DNA of 64,000 nt from Theobroma cacao (GCF_000208745.1 NC_030858.1:25056924-25120923); one strand, 5' to 3'; numbered from the stretch's first letter, positions 1 to 12,039 are shown. Numbers and translations are program-made. Notes: generated by a model from the letters alone, not told the origin.

Positions 1-146
1 TCTCGTAATCACATCCCACATCTTATCATCAAGAGCTCTAATGTAGATAAACATCCCAATATTCTAATAGGCATAATTTGATCTTTCAAATGAAAAAAGC
101 CTATTTGTAGATTGTCCGTAAGTAACAACAAACTTTTGTAAAGCCA
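1..146 (-). pseudogene. Gag N-terminus of copia element A (partial)
   Basis: The reading frame starts at an ATG at 146 and runs leftwards off the window. It begins MALQKFVVTYGQSTN and continues to a YAYW...IRALDDKMWDVI segment. This matches, with substitutions, the first 50 residues of the gag proteins of the two other SIRE-like copia elements here (starts at 32298 and 62780). Gag forms the particle that packages element RNA. Only the start is visible, so whether the full element is intact cannot be judged. Confidence 0.75.
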
Positions 147-190
147 TTTGGATCTCCCTTATGAAAATTAAGCCTTAATTTTGAGAGTTT

Positions 191-203
191 GGTTCTGATA
201 CCA
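191..203 (-). promoter_or_regulatory. Primer-binding site of copia element A
   Basis: The minus strand reads TGGTATCAGAACC two bases inside the LTR. This matches, with one change, the standard copia site complementary to the 3' end of initiator methionine tRNA (TGGTATCAGAGC). Its position between LTR and gag start is as expected for a minus-strand element. Confidence 0.75.
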
Positions 204-205
204 CT

Positions 206-1564
206 TGTCGATCCCTAAGGAGTGTTAGAGGGGGTGAATAGCACTTCTAAAAATTATTTTGAAGTCAACTCTTATGCTTAAAACTCTTTGTAAGATAAAG
301 GGAAAGATTAAAACTTGTTAAGGTTAGAAGACACCAAGTAAAAAAAAGGTAAAAAGAAGTGGACAATACATAAGTATTTATTGTGGTTCGGTCCCCTTGA
401 CCTACATCCACTGTCTTGATCTCCCAGTCAAAAATTTTTAACCTAACTTCACTATACCAGTGGAATTAACCTCTTCCACCAATCTTTTACAAGGTGAGCT
501 TACAACCCAAGCTCTAATCCCTTACAAATACCTTTAGAATGTTTCCACACTTTAATTAACCAAAAAAAGAGAACAAAAAGAAGTACATGTGATCACCCTT
601 ACTGATCTAAAATGAATACAAACAAGCTTAAACACTTTTATAAGAATAGGAGTGAAAAATAGTAGTATAAAAGTAGGTTCTTTGTCTTTTTTGCTTAATA
701 TGTGATCTTGGTAGCGTTTCTCTTACTTCTTTAATCGTTAGAGCTTCAATTTATACTTGGGAATCAAATTTTGCTATTAAAGACAATTTCTAGCCGTTGG
801 GAACAACTCTGATGCCATTATATTTGTTATTTTGTCCTCTAGCATTTAAATTTAAATAGACAAACAGTGTTTCGTTAACTGGTTAAAGCCAAGCTTTAAC
901 AGATGAGGCCTTCTTTGACTTACACTATTTGACAGTTTTGTTCACAATGTTAACCGATCAAAAGAGGCTCTAACCAATTAAGAACTCTCTGTTTTCAAAG
1001 TTTTCTATCCAATAGACTTTCTTTAATTAGTTAACCTTCCTTTTAATTGATTGAAACTTCACTTCCTTCAACCTTAATCGATTAAAATCAACTTTAATCA
1101 ATTAGAAAATCTTTGAATTTGAATTTCTCCATTTTGTCTCCCTCCAATGATCAAACTTATTTCAAATTTACATTTTGGCACTTAAAGTTACTAAGGTCTT
1201 GTGCTCTAACCGATTAGCCTAATTCCTTAACCAATTAGCATGCCTCTGTTTTCAGCTTCCAACATATTCTTAATCAGTTAAGCCTGGTGCTAACTGATTA
1301 AGGCTTTTCTATCTTGTTTTTACCTAGCGCCCAGCTATGCCTTAACTGGTTAAGGCTCCACATTAATCAATTAATGAGGTTCTATTTTCACTTACCCTTT
1401 TCTTCTTTCTCACTTTGACTGATTAACCTATCTCTTAAGTGAACTTGCCTTTAATTAACATTTTTATTAAGGGAGTTAACTTTATCCTGCACACTTAAAT
1501 AGTGACGCTAGACATTAATGAATAATGAATGTTTTGTTATCATTAAAAACATATGGAGTCAACA
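206..1564 (-). repeat. 5' LTR of copia element A
   Basis: On the plus strand this runs from TGTCGATCCC to GGAGTCAACA, so it has TG...CA ends. It shares its first ~250 bases and its last ~100 bases in outline with the 1.07-1.12 kb LTRs at 23281, 32357 and 53880. At 1359 bp it is longer. Its middle carries more than a dozen imperfect palindromes of the form TTAAyCrATTAA, described separately as a finding. The element is inserted into an older copia copy (1565-3467). The predicted 5-bp target repeat on the right is AATGT; its partner lies left of the window. Confidence 0.75.
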
Positions 1565-3045
1565 AATGTTTCTTTGTCATTTTTCTTGGTATGCATATTT
1601 CATATTTTTCTAAGTGTTCATGTTTGCATGCAATACAACCATTTTTAGACATAAATCTCATAGAACCAAAATTTAAATACCACAATAAAGAATTCAACTC
1701 TATATTATTAGTAGAAATCATATTTATTTCATTAATGCTAAACTTGTCTATGCCATATCATTTTCCTACAAATAGGTCACCCTTGGATACTATTATATTG
1801 TCTAATTCTATTACAATTTTAAATGCTTTCTTTGCAAGCAAACTAGTAGAAACTAAATTCTTCTAAATTTTAGGAGCATGGAATACATTAAGTAATGTCA
1901 GCTTTTTGCAGAAGTAAAATTCAACTCGACAGTTCATTTTCCTTCAACTTTAACTGTAACATGATTTCCCATCAAAATATCTTCTAATTTATTAACTTCC
2001 ATGTAAGTCTTAAAAAGTTTCTGTCATTAAATACATAAATTGTAGCACCAAAATCTAGCAACCAATCTTACTTTTATTGGAACCAACAGTCATATTCAAT
2101 TCTTTTACCATTCCAATATTCATAGTAAAAACCATGGCAACTAATTCCTTGATAACCTCTTCCACTTCGTTTGCCTATTCAGGATTTTTAAAACCAAATT
2201 CTTTCTTGCCTTCCTTAATCTACCCTCACTAATCATATGGCATTTCTTTCCACAATGGAAACAATTTATATTTTTCTTATCTTTTTTCTTAAAGGCCTAT
2301 CTTGAAACCTTCAATGCAAATGACTTGGATTACATAGAATTGTTAGAGTTCTAATTCTTTCCAAAATTATTGAATTTTCACTCACAAGATTCACATTAGA
2401 ATCAGAGGACTGAAATAGTGCATCGGGTGCACAAGCTTCACATTCTATTTACATCTGAGTCATGAATTGTTTTACTGATATAGAATTAACATAATATAAA
2501 AATTTCTTTCCATAATTATTTTAAGATTGGAGCAGTTTAGAAAGAATTGCACTTATTTGTAACGCATCAAGAACCTTAACCTTAAGGTCTTTTAGTTTTG
2601 AAACCAAAGCTAGTAGTTCATGTACTTGATCCATGATAAGTAGATTGCTACTTATCTTAAACTCAAAATATTTTGAAGACAAAAATTTGTCAGTACCTCG
2701 TTTTTCATTCCTGTAAATAGTCTCCAAGGCTACCCAAATTTCCTTTAGAGCCTTTAGATTAGAATAAAGGTCACATAAATGATCTGTCAAAGTGTTTATG
2801 ATATGTCCACGATATATCAAATCATCTTTTTTACATTTTTTTCCTTTTTGCCTTTTGTGCATCAAAATCTTCGTTAAATGGTTCTAGACGTGCAGTAAGA
2901 TTGGATCCAAAACATAATAAATCTTCAAGGCTATAGCAAAAACACCATCTTAACCCTCTAGCGAGTGAAATTGGTTTCTTCAAATCGGTCAAGTTTGATG
3001 AATTCTTCATTCATGAATTGAAATCTCGAATTTGGATTAGACTCC
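1565..3045 (-). pseudogene. Gag-protease-GAG_pre-integrase remnant of older copia element D
   Basis: Reading leftwards from an ATG at 3045, the frames show: a gag N-terminus with LDRFEETNF; a UBN2-type gag core (2521-2865) containing DHLCDLYSNLKALKEIWVAL and KYFEFKIS; a zinc knuckle near 2240-2290 (CFHCGKKCHM) lacking its last cysteine; a protease-like WLLDFGATIYVFNDRN near 2000-2070 in which the catalytic DSG/DTG reads DFG; and a GAG_pre-integrase segment (1565-1721) with LLWYLNFGS for the usual LWHxRLGH. Many stops and frameshifts break it. Sequence after the pre-integrase part is cut off by the LTR of element A. It belongs to a different copia lineage from elements A, B and C. Confidence 0.75.
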
Positions 3046-3111
3046 ATTAATAATGACTCTTTAAAATTGTTAGAAAAATAGTATAAGAAAATAGGAGAAA
3101 AACTTGAGGCA

Positions 3112-3467
3112 TGTTGTAACACACTGCCTTTAAAAAGTTATTGCCTACTATAGGGATTTACAGATAAACAAGCCTATTGCAGAATGCTTTTGAAAGATGA
3201 AGTTTGTCTTGAAAGCACGTTCCTTCTATAGACACTAAAAAGTTGTTTATTATTATTTCAACAGATGTGTCTATTGATGTGTCTATTATGTTTCAACAGA
3301 CATGTCTTGTTAAGTTTTAATAGATGTGTCTACTGAACCATTTTCAATACTTGTTTTTGTTGAAAACATTTCTGGTTATTCAAAGAGTTATGTTTTAATC
3401 TGAATAGTTACATCTTGAATAATTATCTTCCAATGTGAGACTCTCAAATATTACTAACTATCCAACA
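3112..3467 (-). repeat. Probable 5' LTR of copia element D
   Basis: It runs from TGTTGTAACAC to ATCCAACA, 356 bp, with TGTTG/CAACA inverted ends. It lies just upstream of the gag start of element D. The outer end contains a block reading GAGAGTCTCACATTGGAAGA on the minus strand, which resembles LTR starts common in plant Tork-type copia elements. No clean primer-binding site is visible between 3045 and 3112. The second LTR lies outside the visible part. Confidence 0.5.
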
Positions 3468-3636
3468 TATCCTCCAAAGAAGATTTCAAATCTACATCAC
3501 ACGAATCACTTTAAGAAGATGTTGGGTTAGTACTCCCTTTTATGCTCTCATTATCACCACCTTCATTGCTCCATTCACTGCTGTTTATTGTACATTCATT
3601 CCCAATATCTTTGAGAAAAAGTTGATGATGCATTCA

Positions 3637-4660
3637 GTTTTGGGGATGGCAATAGGTATCCTTTAACTAGATACCCACTAGCACCTTTTAACTAGATACC
3701 CATAGGCATCCGATCTGATTATATAGGGTTTGAGTCATTTATTCAAGTTTGGGACAGGTACAAGTAGAAATTTTACTATCCATTTCAGGTTTGAATAGGG
3801 TATGAGTATCACCCCTTAAATACCTAATACCTACCTAAACAATACAATTGGATAGCCAAAAGCTTTGCTAATTTAACCAAATCCATATTCTAATATTATA
3901 TAAAAAAGAATTATATTTTTCCCACTTAATTAAAGATATATATTGTTTTGTTTTTGTCTCTAACCCTAACATATTCTTCTCTTTTCTTTTTTTTCTACAG
4001 CCTCTCTTTTATTCTCCTTCGATTTTTTCTTTCCATCCTCCATCAGCTTCTCCTCTTACTATGTTCTTCTCCTTCCTTTTGTTTCTTTCCATCCTTAATC
4101 ACTTCTACTTTCAATGTTTTCTCCTCTTTCTTTTTTTTCAAAATTTTGTTTCTTTCTATTCCTAGTGCTGCTTCTTCTCTCTCTACTTTCTATAAAATCT
4201 TTTCTTTTTTCTTTTTATTCTTCCTTTTCTTCTTTCTTTCTTTCTCTTACGTCTCAATAAGGTATCACACCTAGTACAATTTTTTTTTTTACTTTTTAAA
4301 TTTTAAGTAAACATACAAAAAAAATCTTGGAATTTAAAATTTGTTTTTTCAAAAATTGTGATTTGACTGTTGGTTGCAATTATTTGTGAGTTTGGGCATT
4401 GAGTGTGATACTGGCAAGGAAAGGAGAAAAAGATTGAGGGTTGAGAAAGAAAAAAGAATTTGGAAGTAATAAACGGGTATTTAACATGTTCGAATCTTTG
4501 ACCTATAATTTTAAAGTATTAGTGTACAGATTCGAGTAATATTTTTAAATTTATTTAAATAATTATAGGGTTCAGATATCTTATAATTTAATAGGGTTAA
4601 AGGTTGAGTACTTAAAAAGTAGCAAGTACTCTACTTGTTAACATCCCTATCCCTTCAACA
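3637..4660. mobile_element. Possible non-autonomous DNA element, AT-rich
   Basis: The left end GGGGATGGCAATAGGTA and the right end (reverse complement GGGATGTTAACAAGTAGAG) share a short inverted GGGATG start and resemble ends of plant hAT-like MITEs. The interior repeats 'gatacccat' phrases, then has a ~320-bp pyrimidine-rich run (3940-4260), then mirrored 'gagtact' phrases. No clear target duplication was found. The open frame at 3948-4274 is only a product of the pyrimidine run. This is weak evidence and could be plain intergenic DNA. Confidence 0.3.
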
Positions 4661-4804
4661 ACTCCATTAATTTATTTTACATCGGAAGTAAAACAAGCTG
4701 AAGACATTCTGTTAAGCTCACAACTGATAATCTGAGGAGAAACATATTCACTCATATCAGGATTCAAGTGTTTCTTTTACCTACTATGCTCACTATTTTC
4801 TCTA

Positions 4805-6848
4805 TCAGGATCCTATTTCCCTTTTAAGGCATTTCCCACCAGATTTAGTAAATGCAATACCATTTTCATGAGATAGTTTATGGTGGGGAGTAAGCCGTTG
4901 CTTTCGAGGACGTTTATAGCCATTTGGAAAAATGGATGTTGGAATTTGATTTCTATGGACATATGATATAGAGATTTCCATCCCGGGTTTCCAAAACATC
5001 TACATGCTTACTAGATGCCAAATTCATCAATGGACCTTGGTATATCAAACTGCTAACCTTTTTGAACTACTTCCCCATGTTTCCTTTGTAAACCCATAAA
5101 ACAGGCATAATGGGCAAGTGCCTTAAATGCATCTACATACTCATGAGGATAAGGACGGCATTGGAACTTCCCATAAGTACCTCACTCAATCATCAAAGTC
5201 AACTACCTTAGCCAGGATTCCACCTAACCTTTCCAAGCACGTAAGTTATCAGCATCAGCTGCAACAATATCAACCTACAATTAGTCTTTGTAGCTTTCGA
5301 AGGGCGTATAAGGCACAAACAAAGCACTCCACACTCTATTCAGTTGAATCTCCTCACAAATGTTGTTACCATATTGGAACTGCTCCATCATGACTTGAAG
5401 GGTGCTTGTGGACACATTATACCTATCATTCATGCATGGATAAGTAGGTGTAATTATTGGCATATGATGAGTTCTATCACGAGGATTTTTACGAGGATCC
5501 CATTTAAAAAATCCAAATTCATCTTCTTCAATTGCATAAAGCATAATTGGGTTTGGCCAACAGCACTACTTATAGACCTCAAAAAATCATGAAACAAGCA
5601 TATCAGGAATTGCGTAAGGATAAAGCTGGCAAACTTGAGCTACAAGAAGAGCCAAAATTAACACCACCAAGAAATCCAGACACATTGGAATAAACACTAG
5701 GCCTTTTAGCTTAGAACTTCAAACATAGAAGTGTTGTGCAAAAATGCTCAACATTTGAAACTACTTTCAAAATTTGATCTACAGCCTGATGCCCATTAAG
5801 AATTCAAACAGTAGGCTCATCAACATTGTAAAATACCAACACATCAGAGACATCAACATCTTGGGGCACAACCAAAAGACAAATTCTTGCGTAAAGAAGG
5901 TCGATTGATATTCCATCAAACTTAAGCTTCAGTACAGGGACACGAGCATCTAGAACTAGTTGTAACCCTATAACTTCTTCCTTTTCTGCCAAGGAGTTGT
6001 GCAATACAAAGAAGAAATCATGCTCTTGGTTCACATAGGATGTTCGCACACATAAAGCGTCTATGTTAAAACCAAGTCCATATACCCCAAGCCGACAAGA
6101 GCAAAAAAAATAAAAATAACTACATTTGCATATTCTACCATCTGATCTTTGTAACCCCTCAAAGGAGTAATCAAATTTGTTACAATATCTTGAATTCGAC
6201 TGAGAACTTCTCTCTTTGCAGGTTCTTCTTTGCTCTCATAAACCCTAGCTTCCATAAAAAACATTTTCAATTCTCGGCTTGTTTGTATATCAACTTTGGT
6301 GGGACCTTGGGCTGATTTGATCGTGTGGAGGAGGTTGCAATCAACCAAGGTGAAGGAACCAACTGCCACCGACCAATGCTAGTGAAGGAATCGACCAAAC
6401 TGGGACCAACCATAATCAGTCGGTTATAAGGTCAGTTGTGCAACAGAGTGATGCGAGGCAGGCAGGCTTGGGGACGAGGTGTGACTGGTGCGACAAGGGG
6501 GAATGAAGATTTGGGAGTTAAGGTTGCAACAGGTGCGGGGCAAGAGTTATAGGGAATTAATGAGGAAGGGTAAATATGTAGTTCCCTCTATATATAAATA
6601 TAATTTATAAAAAGGTCGATTATTTTTTCGATGTCGAGAGAAAAGGTTACCTGCAGACGACCAAACCGAACAACCATGGTAGCTACCACCCTCAGCTGAC
6701 ATCACAATCAACGTCCCATGTGATTTTGGCCGACCGGTGCTCAATCATAATGGGACCTACCATTGATATCGGCTTTGTTACACCGTCTTGCTTCACTGGG
6801 GCTGCCAGTGACGGTGGCGAGCCACTGAATCCCTCTGAGCTCATCGTC
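4805..6848 (-). pseudogene. Processed pseudogene of nuclear poly(A) polymerase
   Basis: Read leftwards from an ATG at 6848, the pieces are: an N-terminus MSSEGFSGSPPSLAAPVKQD followed by GVTKPISMVGP; the PAP nucleotidyltransferase region (6369-6061, KVDIQTSREL, VYESKEEPAKREV); KFDGISIDLLYA and DVDEPTV (6049-5804); LCLKF, VYSNVSGFLGGVN, then WDPRKNPRDRTHHMPIITP, YPCMN and YNVSTSTL (5544-5281); LRAWKG, PYPHEYVD, FMGLQRK (5250-5090); and WKPGMEISISYVHRNQIP (4999-4930). These follow the order of plant poly(A) polymerases, which add poly(A) tails to pre-mRNA. Regions that are separate exons in plant genes are joined without introns, so this looks like a reverse-transcribed copy. Stops and frameshifts throughout show it is dead. 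About 440 bp (6313-6755) interrupts it after the N-terminus. Confidence 0.85.
6313..6755. other. Insertion inside the poly(A) polymerase pseudogene
   Basis: On the minus strand the protein stops making sense after ISMVGP and resumes at GPTKVDIQ. The DNA at both joints carries the same eight bases AGGTCCCA, which fits an 8-bp target duplication as left by hAT-type transposons. The inserted sequence has no matching inverted ends that I can see, and no coding region. It may be a degraded element. Confidence 0.4.
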
Positions 6849-7722
6849 CATCTCTTTATCTATCACTTAACCGCAAAAAAGAAAATCTTATTCTAAATGG
6901 AAAATTATAAAAGTGATCTTGATTCTTTAACGGCTCAACAGCAAAAACTTGAACTTTGGACGAAAAACCAAAAACAAAAATGATCAAGCAAAATCTAAGA
7001 ACAGAAATTGAAGGAAAATTCTTTTAAGAAGGAAAACAAAGACCCAAAATTTGAAGAAAACAGAAGATAGTAGATTACATTATACGATTATACCGTATCA
7101 TATTACAACAAAAATAATCATATCGTTATTAAAGCTTTATTTTATGTGAAGGTGCAATAATTTTCAACTTGCAAAAATATTTTGTACCAAACATGTTTTA
7201 TGTTTTCATGTTTTAAATACAAGCATGCAGGCAAGGATGGCAAATAAATTGTCAAATTCTGAGACAAAAAGGTTTCTAAATTGCCACTAGTCAAAGCATC
7301 AGCAAGCAATTTCCCGGCATTGGGGTTTGCCTATGGACAACGTTTCATCAGAAAAAGAAAAGGGAACAAAAGGAGAGGCTTTGGGATTGCCAGAAAGCTC
7401 CAAAGTGCTAAGAATATAGTCCTGCGGGTCTTTTGGGGTTGGAAGTTCTGCTAAAGGGAACTTTCAAGCTTAGAGCTGAAGCCTAAGAAGAAGATGAAGA
7501 AGAACTCCATCATTATCAACTCAGCAAAAATAATTGCCTTCAACGCACATCTCATGGCAGAAATCAGTGCATTGCTTTCTCTCATTTCCAGCCCTCATTG
7601 CCCAGTTGTAAAGTACAACAACAACAGCAGATGAGCATAATTTTCCTGTTGATAATTCTAACATGTACACCTTACAGACTGGATACATACAATGAAGGTA
7701 ACCTTACATCTTAAAATGTATT
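6849..7722. other. Intergenic stretch and 3' flank of the plastid-protein gene
   Basis: No gene is visible here. The right-hand part (about 7560-7722) lies directly after the stop codon of the minus-strand gene at 7723-11041 and probably holds its 3' untranslated region. The rest is AT-rich and unremarkable. Confidence 0.5.
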
Positions 7723-10700
7723 TTAAACAGAAGGAGCAGATCTTAGAACCCTCTCCAGTTTCTCAGCCTTGACATAATCTTTTTCGGTGAGAGGCCCTGC
7801 AGGAAATGGGGTAATTTCCACTGTAAGGTGGGGAGTAGGAAGCTCATCAAACAGAGCTCTAACATTATTGCAGCACACACTTTCCCCATGAGCACTCTCC
7901 CTCCTGATTTGACAACCCTGCAAACAATTGACAGTTTCTAAAACATGTGATTCCAAGCCACCTCCAAAATATGGACATAAAACTGAATAACAAGAAAAAG
8001 GTACTGATAAATCTGCTGTTCTATTACCTTGTGGGAAGTGGCATCAGTAAAATGATCATCATCTGACAGTAGGAATGCAACTGCTTTTAGTAGTCGCCGC
8101 CCTTCTGATTTGGAAGGAACCCTGTAGTTCCTTTTAAGTGTACCTTTTGTGGTTGGATGCCATTTACTGACCAATTTTCTCTTGTCAGCTGCTTCCTTGT
8201 CTACAAGCAGAACAGAGCTAGAATTATTCCTTGCAAGGAAAGCAATGCACTGATTTGAGATTATATTAGCAACAAAAATGACAACAGAAGTAAGCAAATA
8301 ATAATGACCTGGTTTTATAAATCTTCAAGAATTAAAGCACTAAAAGCCCCAAATCAATAATTCAGTTACACAGAATGATTGCATGTAGATTACAAAAGAT
8401 ACATAAATACAGCTAGGGATACAATAAAAGATCCATACAACGAATTGGAATTAGAATATGGTATTACAATTAGACTACATATGAAATTACATTGTGCATT
8501 AACTGTTGAATATTCAGTATTTCATTCTGCAAGAGGGAAAGACAAGAACAATTAAAGTAGATCCTATCAGGAATAAATCCAAACAATGCCCTTCAGTTTA
8601 CTTCCCTCACTAACTATAAAGTTCGTCCTTCAGAGAATATGTTTGTTACCAAAAATTTAGAACTAAGCTATAAATAACACAACATAAGAATTAAGACCTC
8701 ATCGATAGACCATGAAGAAATTCAACAGGAGAAAGCTCTAAGCTATTTTCCTGAAAACAATAACAAATTTATTTTTAAAAACAAAAATCTACACAATAAA
8801 AATTTTTATAGAGTCAGTGCTCCAAATAGTTTTAAGCACACGACACTTTGACGATTTAACCCCACTTATAAGTTCCTCAGGAATTATAGAAACTTAATTA
8901 CTGCCAAGTGCCTTTAACCCCACTTATATTAGTTCACAACTCAAAGCAAATAAGGCATGGGATTGGAAACCTTTTATCTATTACAAAAATAACTCGTTAT
9001 GAGATGCCTGCTCACTGAGAAATTAACTACAAAGATAAGCTTATCTTCTTTGTAGCTTGAAGTGGAATAGAACTCAGGCAGCCTTGAAGTTCGTTAAGTT
9101 TTGCGATACCTTTCACAACTGCAAACACAAAGCAGAGTCTAACATATAAAATCAAGTTAACACCTATCTATTCTAAATGATTCCCCTATCAGCCACCTAG
9201 GAAGTACAGTTATGGCAGGACACAGCAATAAAACCAATATTCTTTTATATATATATTTTGGGTAAAAAATTCAATGTGAATGTAAATATTGATACTTTTT
9301 TCATTCAAATATAATCAATTTCTTCACAAGGCGCTCTTGTCATTCAAAATTCAATAAAACAAAAATTTATGTGAAAAATATAACAAGGGTAAAGTAGATA
9401 TGCAATGGAAAGGCCATGGATCAATGACCATATAACATATTATTATCTTTTCTGGGGTTCAAAATCTTGATTTTATTGATGGGTTGATCTGGGTTTTTCC
9501 CTCTGATTGTTGATTCCAAATTTGAGAAAGAAAATGTGAAAAAAAACCCTCAACCGAGTGTCCAGACGTGTCTTGACCATGTTCGATTTTTATCTTTTTT
9601 TACTGTCCCCACATGTCCGACACGTTTCCGCCTTGTCAGAGGCATGCCTTTGTCAGACACCTGTTCGACACTGGTTTGCAGGGGTACATGGCATGTCTGT
9701 GCTTCATGGTCAGCCACAATATGGTCTAAAATATCTAGCATTTATAATGGCTAAGTATGTATCTGTAATTGGCTATTGGGGCACAAGAATAAGCGTGTAC
9801 AACCTTTCATTTTCAATGCACTTAGAAACAACAAGACAATGACAACAAATGAAGCCTTTTCACACATTTGTAAACAAAATTTAATTACTAACTCTTTCTG
9901 CAAGTTTATAGTTATTAGCATTCCTTCTCTACCTTTATGACGGACCATGAAAAAAATGGACTTAAAGCTGAACTCCTTAGTGTTATGATAAGAAATCTTT
10001 GGTGCATTGATGAAGAATGGTGGAACAGTGTGTTATATTAATCTAAAAATGGTTGTCCTACTGTGTTCAGCAAAACATTGTTTTTTATTTTTCCCATACG
10101 CAGCTATTATCCAAAAATTATTACCATTAAATTTCATATCTTGAACATTAAAACAAGTTGAACAATTAACTTGATATCTTAATAATACATTCTCAATAAA
10201 TAAATAAAAAAAAAGATAACAATAAAAGCTTCTGATAACTTCTACCAACAATTTCACCACACACAAAATATTCAGCCAAAAATTCTTCATAAATATGTTT
10301 AACCAATTGCACAGAGATCTTAATAATGAACTCTCTCAAATCTCCAAGTGAGTTATATACAATCAATCTGGCTATTTCTTTCACAATAAACTCAGCCTAT
10401 CATGACATTTTTTTTTTCATTCAACTTTCATATCCCAAATGTTAAGAAATTAAACAATTTTATCTATATGTTGATCTTACATTTCCAAATCTTATCAACA
10501 TCCCTGAGAGAGGAAATGAAGAAAATGGAGTGTCAATGGAAAAAAGAGATCGGACAAAGAAAGACCAAAAACCTGGTTTCCCTTGTATATTCTCCAACCA
10601 CTTAGAGAACCCCAAATCACCAGACTCACCAATAGTACCACCACTCTCCAGACCTAACCAAAAAATAATAATAACAAATAATCAAAACCCAAAAGGAATC

Positions 10701-11041
10701 AGCATTTGAGAAACAATGAAGACTCAATCATGATAAATAAATGTGTAACCTGAGACAAGTGGGTTAGCCTGAGATCCAGCTAAACCAGCCTTCAATAGTG
10801 CATAGTAAATGCAAAGCCTGCCAGCCCACAGCACTGGAGCCTCAAGCAGGGAAGCACATATTCCAGTAGCATTCCTTGGTGACAGCTTGAGTAACGTTTT
10901 GCTGGTGGGTTGAGTATTAAAAATTGGGAAAAGGGTTTTGGGAAGTAAAAAGGAGGGTTTTAGAGGGTTTAAGTTGGTGTGAATTTTGGAGTGGAAAGTC
11001 GATGATGAAATGAAGCTGCTTTGTACAAGAGAGAGTAGCAT
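7723..11041 (-). CDS. Unrecognised plastid-targeted protein, four exons, 246 aa
   Basis: Exons (minus strand): 11041-10750, 10653-10573, 8200-8028, 7917-7723. All junctions are GT/AG and the total is 741 nt, exactly 247 codons. The start MLLSLVQSSFISSSTFHSK is rich in Ser and basic residues and free of acidic ones, like a chloroplast transit peptide. A hydrophobic stretch follows (LWAGRLCIYYALLKAGLAG), then a soluble domain with KRKLVSKWHPTTKGTLKRNY, SDDDHFTDATSHK and LPTPHLTVEITPFPAGPL. An open frame extends upstream to 11083 but its first codon is TTG, so the ATG at 11041 is the better start. The frame is kept over three introns without stops, which argues for a working gene. I do not recognise the family; plastid location is inferred from the N-terminus. 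Confidence 0.75.
8201..10572 (-). other. Large intron 2 of the plastid-protein gene
   Basis: This 2372-bp intron runs between donor GTTTTTGG (after 10573) and acceptor TTGTAG (before 8200). It contains no convincing coding sequence. At about 9550-9720 it has a GC-richer block with repeated TGTCCGACACG and TGTCAGACAC phrases. That kind of block is common in plant introns and is probably a transposon remnant. Small open frames on both strands there mirror each other and are not supported as genes. Confidence 0.55.
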
Positions 11042-11706
11042 TTCTGAATTTCTTGGCTGGGTTTTTGCCTTTGAACTGCTCAATGGAAAGGAGAGAGAGA
11101 GATTGCTTTGCTGATTGCTATCCAGGTAGTGTGATGCAATTTCAAAGCTAGAAAAGATGTCGTTTTTCCGTTTGTTTCTGGTTTTTCTACGAAAGATGCA
11201 GCAGCGGATATTGGGTTTTCATAGTTGATGACTTGATCAAGAGAAATAAGAGGATAGATGGAGGAATTGGTTATTAGTTTGGATTTATCGTAGGGAAGAA
11301 AGGAATGGAAATGGAGGCATTTAGGCATATGGAATGGAGGAAGTGGAACCCACTGTAGATATATTGCGGGCTTTGCCAAATGTCGTCGACTGCCTGGTGA
11401 AATTGACTCTCCTCTTTCCATCTTATCCCAATCCCATAATAATATCGGGGGAGAATTTTTTTAGCTCTTAAAGTAACATATTTTTATAAATAACTTTTGA
11501 AATAATTTTAACTGTTTTTAATCATCAAAATAGATTTTGAAATAAAAATATCTTTAATGAGTCATCTTCGTTAGCATGCATTCTAAAAACAGGTAAAAAA
11601 TAAAAAAATAAATATATAAAGAATTTTACGAACATCTATTTTTGTACAAAAACATCTTCTTTTTTTTTTTGCGAAGGTTGAATAAAATGTTTGAAATCCT
11701 TAGCTG
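11042..11706. other. Upstream region of the plastid-protein gene
   Basis: 11042-11430 lies directly upstream of the start codon and is likely 5' untranslated sequence and promoter. It has an open frame of 113 codons (minus, 11421-11080) ending shortly before the gene's ATG. Its product shows no domain and I do not call it a gene. From 11431 the sequence becomes AT-rich with no visible feature until the MULE-related fragment at 11707. Confidence 0.45.
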
Positions 11707-11881
11707 CGAGGCAAAAAAGGAGAAGCTTAAAAGAGAAAAGAGCCTCTGGTGGCACGAAGTAAACGTGCACTGTCACTACTTTAGTTGATGAGTTGTCGAG
11801 CCCTGAGTTGATGGACGAAGGGGACGACCATGATCAAGGCAGTGAATAGCCGGTAAGGACAGTTCTAACGGTTTTGTGTTC
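11707..11881 (+). repeat. Detached fragment of the Ulp1-MULE gene
   Basis: About 175 bp matches 14569-14741 in the same orientation with scattered substitutions. In the 14569 copy one frame reads KMRSLKGKRASGGTKRMPTA and then AAALVDELSSLELMDEGDDH. Here it stands alone, outside the gene, next to the left repeat array of the MULE. It is either the edge of a second decayed MULE or a piece moved by rearrangement. Confidence 0.7.
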
Positions 11882-12039
11882 TCGATCCAAACGAGGAATC
11901 GGTTGTGATGAATGGAAAGCTTGGCTAATAATGTGAAATCAGAAATCCTTGATACGGTGATGAATTGAAGGGAGAAAAATGTGAATCCAAAGCAGGAAAT
12001 GGTCCTGCTATAACAAGCCATATGTGAGACGGCTGTGGC

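Noticed and set aside
3948..4274. 108-codon frame rich in Ser, Phe and Leu
   Set aside because: It follows from a pyrimidine-rich stretch, has no domain and no supporting context.
9536..9842. Overlapping frames on both strands inside intron 2 of the plastid-protein gene
   Set aside because: They arise from a repeated TGTCnGACAC-rich block and share no domain.
11042..11083. A longer N-terminus for the plastid protein starting at 11083
   Set aside because: The codon there is TTG, not ATG. The ATG at 11041 gives a better transit peptide and an exact frame.
11080..11421. 113-codon frame upstream of the plastid-protein gene
   Set aside because: No recognisable domain; it lies in the probable 5' untranslated region. 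I cannot exclude an upstream open reading frame with a regulatory role.
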